NCBI GenBank assembly: GCA_013815325.1
Contig: JACDGM010000001.1
Span: 33,500-97,499 of the forward strand
Length of the DNA stretch: 64,000 nt
Reading direction: 5' to 3'
From: Chthoniobacterales bacterium
GTDB taxonomy: Bacteria > Verrucomicrobiota > Verrucomicrobiia > Chthoniobacterales > UBA10450
The position numbers and the translations under genes are program-made. The notes beneath the pieces are model-generated. The model ran no database searches and was not told the origin of the DNA. It saw nothing but the letters and a program-made list of their open reading frames with translations. Positions within the stretch are counted from its first letter, which is position 1; each line of letters opens with the position of its first letter. Shown in pieces: positions 8,558-17,467 of this stretch.

Positions 8558-10807
8558 TCACGAGAGCAACTTGTCGGGCGTGATCGGAAGATCGCGCACC
8601 CGTTTGCCCGTGGCGTGATAGACCGCATTCGCCACTGCCGCCGCGATCCCGGTAATGCCGATCTCACCGATGCCTCGCGCGCCGATTGGATTGAATGCGA
8701 AGTCCGGCTCGCCCACAAAATGCACGTCGATCTGCGGGATATCCGCGTTCGTCGGCACGTGGTAATCCGCGAGATTCGCGGTCGCGGGCAGACCGGTGTG
8801 CGGATCGTAGGCGGTCTCTTCGTGCAAAGCCATCCCGATGCCCATGACGACGCCGCCGAGAATCTGGCTGCGCGCCGGCTTGTAGGTGACGACGCGGCCG
8901 CAGTCGATCACGGTGACGACGCGCGTCACCTGCACGCGCGGCAGAAGCGGATCGATTTTGACCTCGCAAAAATGCGCGCCCCAGGATTGGAAAGCCATCT
9001 TTTCGTTCTCCTCCGGCTCCTCCAGTTTGCTTTCCACTGCGATCGATTCCTTCCCGGCGCGCTGGAGGATGTCGGCGTAACTGTCGGACTTCAAAGGATC
9101 GTTTTTCAATCCGATGCGACCAGGCGCGACCATCGCGATCTCGTTAGGCTGGAGATTGTGGAGGGGCGATTTCGGATCCTTGGTCGCGAGCACTGCAAGC
9201 GCCTGGTGCAGCAGCCCTGCGACCTCGTGAATCGCGGTGCCGACAGTCCCGGTGGAATTCGAGCCGCCGGCGACGGGACCAAACGGGTAATCGGATTTAC
9301 CCAGCTCGAAGGTGACTTTCTCAAAGGGCACGCCGAGCTGCTCGGAAGAAATTTGCGTGAACGCGGTGTAAGCGCCCGTGCCAAGATCGTGCGTCGCGCA
9401 TTGCACGGTGGCGCTGCCGTCGGCGCGCAAGATTGCCTTCGCCGCGGCCGCCATTTTGTGCGCGGGATAAGTGCAGGTCGCCATCCCCCATCCGACAAGC
9501 AGTTCGCTATCGCGCATCGAGCCCGGCTGCGCAGAGCGCTTCGACCAGCCGAACTTTTCGGCGCCGAGTTGGTAAGCTTCCTTGAGATGCTTGGCGCTGA
9601 AGGGCACATCCTTGATCGGGTGGTTGTCCGCGTAATTCGTTAGGCGGAGCTCCACCGGGTCGATCTGGAGCAGATAGGACAATTCATCGAGCGCGCATTC
9701 CAGCGCATAGACCCCGGGACATTCGCCCGGGGCGCGCATAAAAGTGGGCGTGGCGACGTTAACCGGGTAAACGATTTCCTCCACGCGGATGGCAGGGCTC
9801 GCATACATGACAGCAGTGGAGCGCGCGCCGCACGATTCCGTCCACTCGCCCACCGGCGAGGTGAGCGTTTGGCTGACGTGTTGCATCGCCTGCAGCTTCC
9901 CGTCGTGCGTGGCAGCGAGCGCAAGGGTCTGGCTCGTGGGCGTGCGATGCCCGGTCGCGGTAAACATTTCCTTGCGCGGGACGTGAAACTTGACCGGCAC
10001 GCCGACGACTTTGGCCGCCATCGTGGCCAGAAGCTCGTGCGGCCAGACCGCGCCTTTGCAGCCGAAGGCGCCGCCAACAAACGGGCAAATGACGCGCACA
10101 TTTTCCAAATCCAAATCGTAGGTGCGCGCGAGAAGGCTTTGCACTCCCTTGACGAACTGGGTCGCATTCCAAACCGTCAGTTTATCGTCGCCCTCCCAGG
10201 CCGCGATCGTGCCCGACATCTCGATCGGGTTATGCGTTTCCGTCGGCGTGGAGTAAGTCTCGCGCAGCCTAACGAGGCTTTGGTTGGCCAGGGCCGGGTT
10301 CACGTCGCCTTTCTTCGGTTGCACGTTTTCCTCCTGATTTTTTTTCGGCTCTTGCGCCTGCTCCGCCGCCTCGGCCATTGTCAGGGTCGGTTTTTCCGGC
10401 GCGTAGCTGACCCGGACTAACGACGCCGCGTAGCGCGCCTGCTCGAGCGTCTGCGCCACGACGAGCGCGACGTATTGGCCGGCGTAATGAACCTGATCGT
10501 CGCTCAAGGGATTGCGATCTTCGATCCGAATGCCGCTCGCGCGCGTCACTTCTTTTTTCTTGGACTTCGCTTCATCCGGCTTGGGTGCGTTCTGATGGGT
10601 CAGAACTTTGAGCACGCCGGGCGCGGACTCCGCCGCTTTGCTGTCGATCGCGGTGATCGTTCCCTTCGCCAGATTGCTGACCACCGGCCAGGCGTGCACA
10701 CATCGCGGCACTTCAAACTCGACGGCGTATTTTGCCCGTCCGGTCACTTTTAACGGGCCATCCACGCGATTTCTCGCTGGCCCCAGGATTTCTGTATTCG
10801 GCGTCAT
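8558..10807 (-). CDS. Molybdenum-cofactor subunit of xanthine dehydrogenase-family aldehyde oxidoreductase (paralog 1)
   Basis: 749 residues, PaoC/YagR-like. N-terminus NRVDGPLKVTGRAKYAVEF opens the Ald_Xan_dh_C domain (about 20-140), followed by the Mo-binding domain. Landmarks are GGAFGCKGAVW, MRAPGECPGVYALECALDEL, the glycine-rich AGGSNSTGTVGTA loop, and the C-terminal ARGIGEIGITGIAAA that carries the catalytic Glu. It should hydroxylate aldehydes or N-heterocycles in the periplasm as the Mo-containing chain, co-exported with the Tat-signal-bearing 2Fe-2S subunit. Only 3 bases separate it from the second, clearly different Mo subunit upstream. Substrate unknown. Confidence 0.9.
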   Translation of the reverse strand: MTPNTEILGPARNRVDGPLKVTGRAKYAVEFEVPRCVHAWPVVSNLAKGTITAIDSKAAESAPGVLKVLTHQNAPKPDEAKSKKKEVTRASGIRIEDRNPLSDDQVHYAGQYVALVVAQTLEQARYAASLVRVSYAPEKPTLTMAEAAEQAQEPKKNQEENVQPKKGDVNPALANQSLVRLRETYSTPTETHNPIEMSGTIAAWEGDDKLTVWNATQFVKGVQSLLARTYDLDLENVRVICPFVGGAFGCKGAVWPHELLATMAAKVVGVPVKFHVPRKEMFTATGHRTPTSQTLALAATHDGKLQAMQHVSQTLTSPVGEWTESCGARSTAVMYASPAIRVEEIVYPVNVATPTFMRAPGECPGVYALECALDELSYLLQIDPVELRLTNYADNHPIKDVPFSAKHLKEAYQLGAEKFGWSKRSAQPGSMRDSELLVGWGMATCTYPAHKMAAAAKAILRADGSATVQCATHDLGTGAYTAFTQISSEQLGVPFEKVTFELGKSDYPFGPVAGGSNSTGTVGTAIHEVAGLLHQALAVLATKDPKSPLHNLQPNEIAMVAPGRIGLKNDPLKSDSYADILQRAGKESIAVESKLEEPEENEKMAFQSWGAHFCEVKIDPLLPRVQVTRVVTVIDCGRVVTYKPARSQILGGVVMGIGMALHEETAYDPHTGLPATANLADYHVPTNADIPQIDVHFVGEPDFAFNPIGARGIGEIGITGIAAAVANAVYHATGKRVRDLPITPDKLLS

Positions 10808-10810
10808 GGC

Positions 10811-12970
10811 TTAAATCAATTTGTCGGGAGTAATGGGAAGATCGCGCACGCGCTTCCCGGTTGCGTGAAAAATTGCGTTCGCAATCGCGGCGGGCGCGCC
10901 GACGATGCCGATCTCGCCGATGCCACGCGCGCCCAGATCGGGCATGTGCGGATCAGGTTCGTCGAGGAAATCGATGTCGAACTCGGGAATGTCGGCGCAG
11001 ACCGGGACGTGATACTCGGCCAGATTGGCATTGACGATCCGGCCGGTTTGCAAATCCGGGATGGTCGCTTCCATCAGCGCCATCCCGAGGCCGAAGATGA
11101 TCCCGCCATAAATCTGGCTGCGCGCGAGGCGCGGATTGAGAATGCGGCCGACGTCGTAAACCCCGGTGGCGCGCGTGACGCGAACTTGGCCTAACGAATC
11201 GACGCGCACTTCGACAAAAAGCGCGCCGAATGAGTGGAAGGAAAACTTTTCTCGCTCCTCCTTATCTGGCTCCGCTTTGGCCCCGGCCTCAATCTGCGGC
11301 TGGTCGCTGCGAGCGAGCGCGTCCTTCAACCCCGCGATGTCGTTAGGCCAACTCCCGGCCAGCTCGACGACTTTTTTCTTTAGCTCCGCGCAGACGGCAA
11401 GAACAGCGCTGCCCACGCTCGCGGTCAGCCAGGAGCCGCCGTTGACCGGCGCTTGCGGAAACTGCGAGTCGCCCAGCTCGAAGTGCACATTCTCCAGAGA
11501 GAGGCCGAGGGCGTGGGCGGCCAACTGCGACATCGTCGTGTAGGTGCCGGTGCCGATCTCGTGCGTCGCGCTCCGAATCGTTAGGAGAGCGTCGGCTGAA
11601 AGAATCGCATGCGCCGCGGCAGGTTGCTGTTTCGCCGGATAAATCGCCGTCGCCATGCCCCAGCCGAGCAGGCTGCCATCTGGCGCGGGCATCGAGCGCG
11701 GTGCCGGTTGGCGTTTCGCCCAGCCGAATTTCTCCGCCCCGCGCGCGTAACATTCCCGCAGCCGCTTGCCTGACCAGGGTTTCTTTTCGAACTCGTCCTC
11801 CTCCGCATAATTCGTTAGGCGGAATTGCAGCGGATCGATCCGCAGTTGGTGCGCCAGCTCATCAACGACGCATTCGAGCGCGAAGACACCGGGCGCTTCG
11901 CCCGGGGCGCGCATCGGACAGGGAGTCGTGTAGTTGAGGTGGACGAGCCGATGACTGACTTCGACCGCCGGGCAGGCATAAAGCATCCGGGACATGTTCC
12001 CGCACGGCTCGGGATATTCGGCGACCGGCGAGCAATGCGTTGTCGTCTGATGATGCAGGGCAGTAAGCTTTCCGTCGTTGCCAGCGGCGACCGCGAACTG
12101 TTGCACCGTTTCGGCGCGCTGCCCGGCGGAGTCGAACATTTGAGCGCGGGTGAACGTGAGCTTGACCGCTCGCCTAACGAGCCGGGCGGCGGCCGCGGCG
12201 AGGAGGGTGTGGCTCCATTGGAAACCTTTCGAACCGAAGGCGCCGCCCACGAATGGACTCACGATGCGCACATTCTCGAGCGGAAGCTGAAAGGCGTTCG
12301 CCACCACTTTTTGCAGTTGTTTGATCCCGCGCGTCGCGTCGTGGAGCAGGAGCTGGTCGGGCGCGGTCCAGTGCGCGGTCGTCGAGTAAGCTTCGATCGG
12401 GTTATGGTTCTCGATTGGCGTCGTGTAGATGACTTCGAGCCGGTACTCGTTAGGCGCGAAAGCGAGCGCCGCCGCCACCTCGCCGCGCGCGACCTGCAGC
12501 TCTTCCGTGCCGACCCATTTCTCCGGCATCGTGGCGTTTTTTTGCGCGGCTGGATCGTCGAGGGTGAGCAACGGCGCCGCCGCTGCGCAATCCGGCCTAA
12601 CGAGTGAGACGGCGTAGCGTGCGTCATCGAGCGATTCCGCGATTACCACGCCGACGTGCTGGCCGACCCAATGCAGCTCGTCATCCTGCAACGGCACGCG
12701 ATTCTCCCCGGGTGAACCTGGTTTCGTGAGATCGGCCGGATAGGGCGGGAAATGGGGCCCGTTCGCGCGCGTCAGGATATCGATCACGCCTGGCGCGGCC
12801 TTCGCCGCGGCCAGGTCCAGAGTCGTTAGGCGGCCCTTCGCGATCGGGCTTTGGATGAGCGCGGCATGAACCAGTTTGGGCAGCGCAAACTCTGCCGCAT
12901 AGCGCGCGCTACCCGTAACTTTGAGCCAGCCATCGACCCGCTTGAGCGGTTGTCCGATCGTCGGGTTCAT
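10811..12970 (-). CDS. Molybdenum-cofactor subunit of xanthine dehydrogenase-family aldehyde oxidoreductase (paralog 2)
   Basis: 719 residues, same family as the downstream paralog but diverged throughout. It shows QPLKRVDGWLKVTGSARYAAEF at the N-terminus, GGAFGSKGFQWSHTLLA (Ser where paralog 1 has Cys), MRAPGEAPGVFALECVVDEL, and ARGIGEIGIVGAPAAIANAIF with the catalytic Glu. Both copies therefore look catalytically competent. The two may be alternative large subunits for one shared FAD and Fe-S pair, or may assemble together; the sequence does not decide. The gene contains five to six copies of the 9-base word, among the densest in the window. Confidence 0.9.
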   Translation of the reverse strand: MNPTIGQPLKRVDGWLKVTGSARYAAEFALPKLVHAALIQSPIAKGRLTTLDLAAAKAAPGVIDILTRANGPHFPPYPADLTKPGSPGENRVPLQDDELHWVGQHVGVVIAESLDDARYAVSLVRPDCAAAAPLLTLDDPAAQKNATMPEKWVGTEELQVARGEVAAALAFAPNEYRLEVIYTTPIENHNPIEAYSTTAHWTAPDQLLLHDATRGIKQLQKVVANAFQLPLENVRIVSPFVGGAFGSKGFQWSHTLLAAAAARLVRRAVKLTFTRAQMFDSAGQRAETVQQFAVAAGNDGKLTALHHQTTTHCSPVAEYPEPCGNMSRMLYACPAVEVSHRLVHLNYTTPCPMRAPGEAPGVFALECVVDELAHQLRIDPLQFRLTNYAEEDEFEKKPWSGKRLRECYARGAEKFGWAKRQPAPRSMPAPDGSLLGWGMATAIYPAKQQPAAAHAILSADALLTIRSATHEIGTGTYTTMSQLAAHALGLSLENVHFELGDSQFPQAPVNGGSWLTASVGSAVLAVCAELKKKVVELAGSWPNDIAGLKDALARSDQPQIEAGAKAEPDKEEREKFSFHSFGALFVEVRVDSLGQVRVTRATGVYDVGRILNPRLARSQIYGGIIFGLGMALMEATIPDLQTGRIVNANLAEYHVPVCADIPEFDIDFLDEPDPHMPDLGARGIGEIGIVGAPAAIANAIFHATGKRVRDLPITPDKLI

Positions 12971-13054
12971 CTCATGCGGGATCCCAGGTGGCCAGCCCGT
13001 TGAACGTAGCGGGTCGCCACGACGGGTCTGCTCTACGCGGGCGGAGCGGGCGCA

Positions 13055-14047
13055 TCACGCCATCGTCGCGACCGTCGTGAGCGCCTGCCGGATGGCGCGC
13101 TTCGCCAGCTCGATCTTAAATGAATTGTATTTGTAGCCTTTGGCGGCGGCCAGCTCGGCCTCGGCCGCGGCGCGGAAGGTGGTTTCGTTAGGCTGCTGCC
13201 CGGCCAGTTTCTTCTCCGCCTGCGTCGCTCGCCACGGTTTGTGGGCGACGCCGCCGAGCGCGACGCGCGCGCTTCGAATCGTGCCGCGATCCATTTCAAG
13301 AATTGCCGCGACACTTACGAGCGCGAAGGCGTAGCTCGCCCGGTCGCGCACTTTGAGATAATGCGAGCGAGTCGCCAAGGGCATCGCGGGCAAATCGACT
13401 GCCGTAATTAATTCGTTAGGCCGAAGATTCGTCTCGATGTTCGGAGTAGCGCCGGGCAGGCGGTGGAAATCGGCGAAGGGAATCGTGCGCTCGCCTTGCG
13501 GGCCTTGCACGCGCACGACCGCATCTAACGCGGCCATCGCCACGCACATGTCGCTCGGATGAGTGGCGATGCATTGCTCGCTCTGGCCGAGAATGGCGTG
13601 GATGCGGTTGTAACCTTCGAGCGCGCCGCAGCCGCTCCCGGGGTTGCGCTTGTTGCACATCGGGAAGGCCGGGTCGTAGAAATAATAGCAGCGGGTCCGC
13701 TGCAGCAGGTTGCCACCGGTAGTGGCGAGATTGCGCAGTTGCGGGCTCGCGCCGGAAAGGAGCGCTTCACTCAAAACCGGATAACGCGCGGTGATGAGTT
13801 GATGCTCGGCCAGATCGGAGTTGCGCACGAGCGCGCCGATGCGAACGCCGCCATTGTTAGGCAACTCCTCAACCTGGGTGAGAGCGAGCCGATTGATGTC
13901 GACCAGTTGCGCGGGCGTCTCGACCCCCATTTTCATGAGGTCGACGAGGTTGGTGCCGCCGCCCAGAAACTTTGCCTGCGCGTTGGCGGCGACGCCCTCG
14001 ATTGCGCTCTGCGGATCGCTTGCGCGCGAATAAGTAAACGGGGTCAT
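13055..14047 (-). CDS. FAD/[4Fe-4S]-binding subunit, PaoB/YagS-like
   Basis: Starting at the ATG at 14047 ([12 protein letters not shown]), which overlaps the upstream stop by 4 bases, the product has 330 residues. [19 protein letters not shown] is the FAD-pyrophosphate loop, and [20 protein letters not shown] is the second FAD motif. The following insertion with Cys residues ([22 protein letters not shown]) matches the extra [4Fe-4S] cluster loop known from E. coli PaoB, so this is PaoB-type rather than plain XdhB-type. It relays electrons between the Mo subunit and the external acceptor. A longer reading frame upstream is a shadow of the 2Fe-2S gene. Confidence 0.9.
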   Translation of the reverse strand: MTPFTYSRASDPQSAIEGVAANAQAKFLGGGTNLVDLMKMGVETPAQLVDINRLALTQVEELPNNGGVRIGALVRNSDLAEHQLITARYPVLSEALLSGASPQLRNLATTGGNLLQRTRCYYFYDPAFPMCNKRNPGSGCGALEGYNRIHAILGQSEQCIATHPSDMCVAMAALDAVVRVQGPQGERTIPFADFHRLPGATPNIETNLRPNELITAVDLPAMPLATRSHYLKVRDRASYAFALVSVAAILEMDRGTIRSARVALGGVAHKPWRATQAEKKLAGQQPNETTFRAAAEAELAAAKGYKYNSFKIELAKRAIRQALTTVATMA

Positions 14048-14727
14048 GATTTTTGCGCTGGCCCCATTTTGCCGCACGCTTCCTTGATTGCGTCGACGAT
14101 GTTCGGATATGCGCCGCAGCGGCAAAGATTGCCGCTCATCCATTCGCGAATCTGCGCGTCATCTTTTGCGTGGCCTTCCTGCACGCAAGCGACCGCCGAA
14201 CAAATCTGCCCGGGCGTGCAGTAACCGCATTGGAAACCGTCGTGCTCGACGAACGCCGCCTGCATCGGATGCAACTGGTCGCCCTGCGCGAGGCCTTCGA
14301 TCGTCGTGATCTCTTCGCCGTCGTGCACGATCGCGAGCGCAAGGCAGGAATTCACCCGCCGGCCATTGATCAAGACGGTGCAGGCGCCGCATTGCCCGTG
14401 GTCGCAGCCTTTCTTCGACCCGGTGAGCTGTAGATTTTCCCGCAGCAAATCGAGCAGCGAGGTGCGCGGATCAAGCCGCAGCTTGTGCACCGCGCCATTT
14501 ATTTTGAGCTGAACATCAACCATCTTTATTGGATCGTTTGTCGCCCCAGCGCCCGCCGCCTGCGCGCCGGAGAAACCGATGAGATGCGGACCGAGCGTGA
14601 GCGCCGCGCTCGTCCCCGCGACCTTTTTTAGAAATTTCCGACGCGTCTCCAGATTGCCGAAGATGAGCAATTCATCAAGCGGATCGCCTGCCCCGCCCTG
14701 GGCTGGAAGATCGGATTCAGCGGGCAT
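14044..14727 (-). CDS. Tat-exported [2Fe-2S] subunit, PaoA/YagT-like
   Basis: 227 residues. A twin-arginine signal ([12 protein letters not shown] then a hydrophobic stretch ending AQAAGAG) occupies about residues 29-63, so the whole enzyme is probably periplasmic. The plant-type ferredoxin domain has [21 protein letters not shown], and the C-terminal all-alpha domain has [14 protein letters not shown] and [11 protein letters not shown], giving the eight Cys for two [2Fe-2S] clusters. First gene of the operon 2Fe-2S, FAD, Mo (two copies), xdhC, mocA. The 230 bases upstream (14728-14956) hold its presumed promoter; no other gene is visible there. Confidence 0.93.
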   Translation of the reverse strand: MPAESDLPAQGGAGDPLDELLIFGNLETRRKFLKKVAGTSAALTLGPHLIGFSGAQAAGAGATNDPIKMVDVQLKINGAVHKLRLDPRTSLLDLLRENLQLTGSKKGCDHGQCGACTVLINGRRVNSCLALAIVHDGEEITTIEGLAQGDQLHPMQAAFVEHDGFQCGYCTPGQICSAVACVQEGHAKDDAQIREWMSGNLCRCGAYPNIVDAIKEACGKMGPAQKS

Positions 14728-14956
14728 GTAGAATTTATTCGCGTTACAGCGGCCTGGAGGATTTGCCGGAAAACATTTTCAACTGGATGAATTGGTCGAT
14801 TAGTCGAAAAGCGCCGCGACAAATTGACAATCAAGGCGTCGAATCCGGTGGCGTTTTTCTCACTCCTTGCCCGTTCGATACATTTGGAATGTCGCGAGAT
14901 CCGGTGGCATTCGAGCCAAGCCACCACCGCAGGAAGCGCGGCGGCGAGCGCCGGAA

Positions 14957-15463
14957 TCAAATGCTGCGCGAATCATAGGCCCAATGGAGAAGAGCTTGCC
15001 TTTGCCCCCGGCGGCACGTGCAGTCACCAGCCCGGCATGCCTTTCTCAGCTGCGCGACATGTCTCCGAATAGCGCGCCACCGTTTGACTTGTCGTTGATC
15101 ATCCAGGCCACGCCGGCCGAGATAGTAGCGGCAATACCATTGGAACCATCCCCGAGGATCTTCCGGATAAATCCAGCCTTTGGCTCGCCAAGCCGCGAGC
15201 GGCTGCGAGGCATTAACCCCAAAATAGTTTAGCTTCGGGTTCCGGTTGTGAGGGGATAGCTTCGCGTGGGCAAACCAATCCGCCGGGAACTCACTCCTGC
15301 AGTCGGTGAGATATCGGCCACCGAAAATACCCAGCTCAAGCATTTCCTTCGGCGTGAGATCCGGACGGAAATCAGCCGCGAAATCTTTGCCACAACGCTT
15401 CGTCAGAAAATAGACGTAGCCTGTCTGCATGAGATCGTTGACTTCGACCGCGATCGGTTTCAT
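14957..15463 (-). CDS. Conserved protein of unknown function at the end of the carotenoid operon
   Basis: From the ATG at 15463 (MKPIAVEVNDLMQTGYVYF) the product has 168 residues; a start at 15502 would overlap the gene before it. It contains LGIFGGRYLTDC, HNRNPKLNYFGVNASQPLAAW, GWIYPEDPRGWFQWYCRYYLGRR and a C-terminal DCTCRRGQRQALLHWAYDS. It is soluble, rich in aromatic residues, has several Cys and no signal peptide. I recall similar proteins in many bacteria but know no function. Its position suggests a link to the pigment genes, but it could equally be an independent neighbour. Confidence 0.6.
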   Translation of the reverse strand: MKPIAVEVNDLMQTGYVYFLTKRCGKDFAADFRPDLTPKEMLELGIFGGRYLTDCRSEFPADWFAHAKLSPHNRNPKLNYFGVNASQPLAAWRAKGWIYPEDPRGWFQWYCRYYLGRRGLDDQRQVKRWRAIRRHVAQLRKACRAGDCTCRRGQRQALLHWAYDSRSI

Positions 15464-15473
15464 TCGGGTGAAC

Positions 15474-16617
15474 TCAAGCAGCGTTGACGTTTGCGACGGC
15501 ATATCGCCGCCCTCTCCATTCCGCCGGCTTTCCGAGGAGACTTCGGAAGAAAGCGTGCCATTGAATCCCGATCAGCGCGACGACGCCTAACGGATGAAGA
15601 AGCGCGCTGAACACCGATTGCTTGAATCGAGGGATCGAAACGAAGCGCGGCAGCAAAACCAGCACTGCGGCGGAGCCCGAGACGACTAGCGCCAGTCGTG
15701 GAATTGAACCCGCAAAAGCAAGAAGGAGAAACGGCAACACCTGGCCGCCGAACAGCACAAAAGACATCGGCAGGATAGCCTTCGGAGCGCCAAGTCCTTC
15801 AGTGGCGTTCTTGCTCAGCCCACGCCAGACCTCCGCATTGGTTCGATACATTCGGCACGTTGCCAGATCTGTCGCGTCGAACAGGTCGGTGCGGAAACCA
15901 GCGCTGCGAAAGGCACGCGGCAACTTTAGGCCGTCGTGCATTTCGGCGCGGAACCCGGCGTGACCGCCTGACGCAAAGTAGGCATCCCGCCGTGTCAAAA
16001 TCAGTTGACCGCAACCGGCGGAACATGCCGGTGATGAATCGCGCCGTCGCATGATGGCCAGCGGAAGAAAGCCCAAAAGCGAAATGGATGAACGGAAGCA
16101 GGAGATGATCGGAGAAGGTTTCGAGCTTTTGGCGAGGGACGCCGCTGACAAGATGAGCGTCGCTCTCCTCCACATAATCAGCCAGGCGGACCAGAGCATT
16201 CGGCGCAAGACGAACGTCGGCATCGAGAAATACGAGCAGCGGATTGCGCGCGAGATTCGCGAGGACGTGACACGCGTGCTGCTTGCCGCACCAATCGTCA
16301 GGCAGTGGCGGTGCAGCCTCGAGGCGCACACGCGAATCGCGTTTTGCATATTCCGCGACGATCTTCGCAGTCGAATCAGCCGAGTCGTCATCGAGCACAA
16401 TCACTTCAAAATCGATGGCCCCATTGGCGAGAACAGCGTCCAGCGTGGGGCGGAGATTGCTCTCTTCATCGCGCGCCGGAATCAGAACCGATACTGCGGG
16501 ACAATCATGTTTTGGATGGTCGCGCAACGGCCGGTAGAGTCCCAGATTCACCAGCAGAAGTGCGCAAGGAATTGCTGCCAGCACGAGAGCAATAAACGCG
16601 AGCGTGGTCCAGATCAT
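15474..16617 (-). pseudogene. Glycosyltransferase family 2 gene broken by one frameshift (CrtQ-like)
   Basis: The N-terminal part (16617 down to about 16070) gives a membrane segment and a GT2 domain: VSVLIPARDEESNLRPTL, VIVLDDDSADSTAKI, GKQHACHVLA and LLVFLDADVRL (metal-binding DxD). Near 16072, where one extra base follows HFAFG, the frame shifts. The rest continues cleanly as FLPLAIMRRRD, CGQLILTRRDAYFASGGH, LFDATDLATCRMY and three membrane segments down to 15474. Without the extra base it would be a full-length membrane GT2, like CrtQ, which glycosylates a carotenoid acid in the staphyloxanthin pathway. It overlaps the acyltransferase gene by 4 bases. Confidence 0.78.
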
Positions 16618-17465
16618 TTCGCTCCGTGCTCACGCACAAATGTTTCGCCGCGGAATTTCGCCTTGACGGCGCGATACCAATCGTAGATTCCTCCCTGGCC
16701 CGCGTGACCGCGCAGGATCGTCTGAAAATCATTCGGATCGCGACGTTGCGATTCCGCCGCGAGAGCGTCCTGCACCTCCTCGAGCTTTTGCTCGAACAAG
16801 GTTGTCCAGCTCTCCGCGTCCTTTCTTTCATCAGGCGCGGCGAGTTCGATCGGCTCTCCGAAGCGCACCAGAATCTCCGGTAGCCGTTCCTCCCAAAAAA
16901 CGAACTCCGAGGCCATCGGGAGAAATACCGCCCCTTCAACATGCGTGGCTAGACGTCCCAATCCTATCTCGAAACGGACGGGCCGTTCTCGTGCGTCCGC
17001 AAACCGCCCCTGCGGCGTCAGCGCCAGAATATTACCAGGCCGACGCAGGGTCTTCTCGGCAGTTCGCAAAAAATGAATCGCTCCGCGACCTGTCTTTCGC
17101 TCCACGCCAAAGAATCCCAGCCGCCTGAGAATTTTGTATTGCGTTAAAGCCTCTGCATCGATCGGAGAAAACGCCAGTCGCGACGGGAAGAATTCACTTT
17201 TCAATGCGAGCCACAGCAGTGGATCCCACCACGAAGCGTGGTTCGCGAAAACGACAAGCGGCAACTCGCAATCGCGGGGCGGTAGGCCGGCCAGCGAAAT
17301 GCGAAGCGAATGGAAGTGCCGGCGCAGATATCGCCGTGAGTAGGAAGTAAACCAGCGAGACAGCAACGGCGTCGCGGCGGGAAGCTCATTCCGCCGTTTC
17401 GAACGCGGTCGATCGATTCCGCGAGTAGAAATGCTCGCTGTTGTAACGGATCGCGTGGGCATCAC
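16614..17465 (-). CDS. PlsC-type acyltransferase of the carotenoid operon (CrtO-like role)
   Basis: 283 residues, lysophosphatidate acyltransferase fold. The HX4D-type catalytic motif reads VVFANHASWWDPL, followed by LRRLGFFGVERKTGRG and LALTPQGRFADARERPVRF (motif III-like) and VFLPMASEF. In staphyloxanthin-type clusters an acyltransferase adds the final fatty acid to the glycosyl carotenoid, and the position here between a desaturase and a GT2 gene fits that role. An ordinary phospholipid acyltransferase is the alternative. The frame is intact, starts 2 bases after the desaturase stop and overlaps the GT2 start. Confidence 0.8.
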   Translation of the reverse strand: MMPTRSVTTASISTRGIDRPRSKRRNELPAATPLLSRWFTSYSRRYLRRHFHSLRISLAGLPPRDCELPLVVFANHASWWDPLLWLALKSEFFPSRLAFSPIDAEALTQYKILRRLGFFGVERKTGRGAIHFLRTAEKTLRRPGNILALTPQGRFADARERPVRFEIGLGRLATHVEGAVFLPMASEFVFWEERLPEILVRFGEPIELAAPDERKDAESWTTLFEQKLEEVQDALAAESQRRDPNDFQTILRGHAGQGGIYDWYRAVKAKFRGETFVREHGAK

Positions 17466-17467
17466 TA

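Noticed and set aside
13559-14224. Long plus-strand frames opposite the molybdenum hydroxylase genes (also 8357-9643, 11825-12607)
   Set aside because: They are antisense shadows caused by high G+C; no family motifs, and the minus-strand genes are unambiguous.
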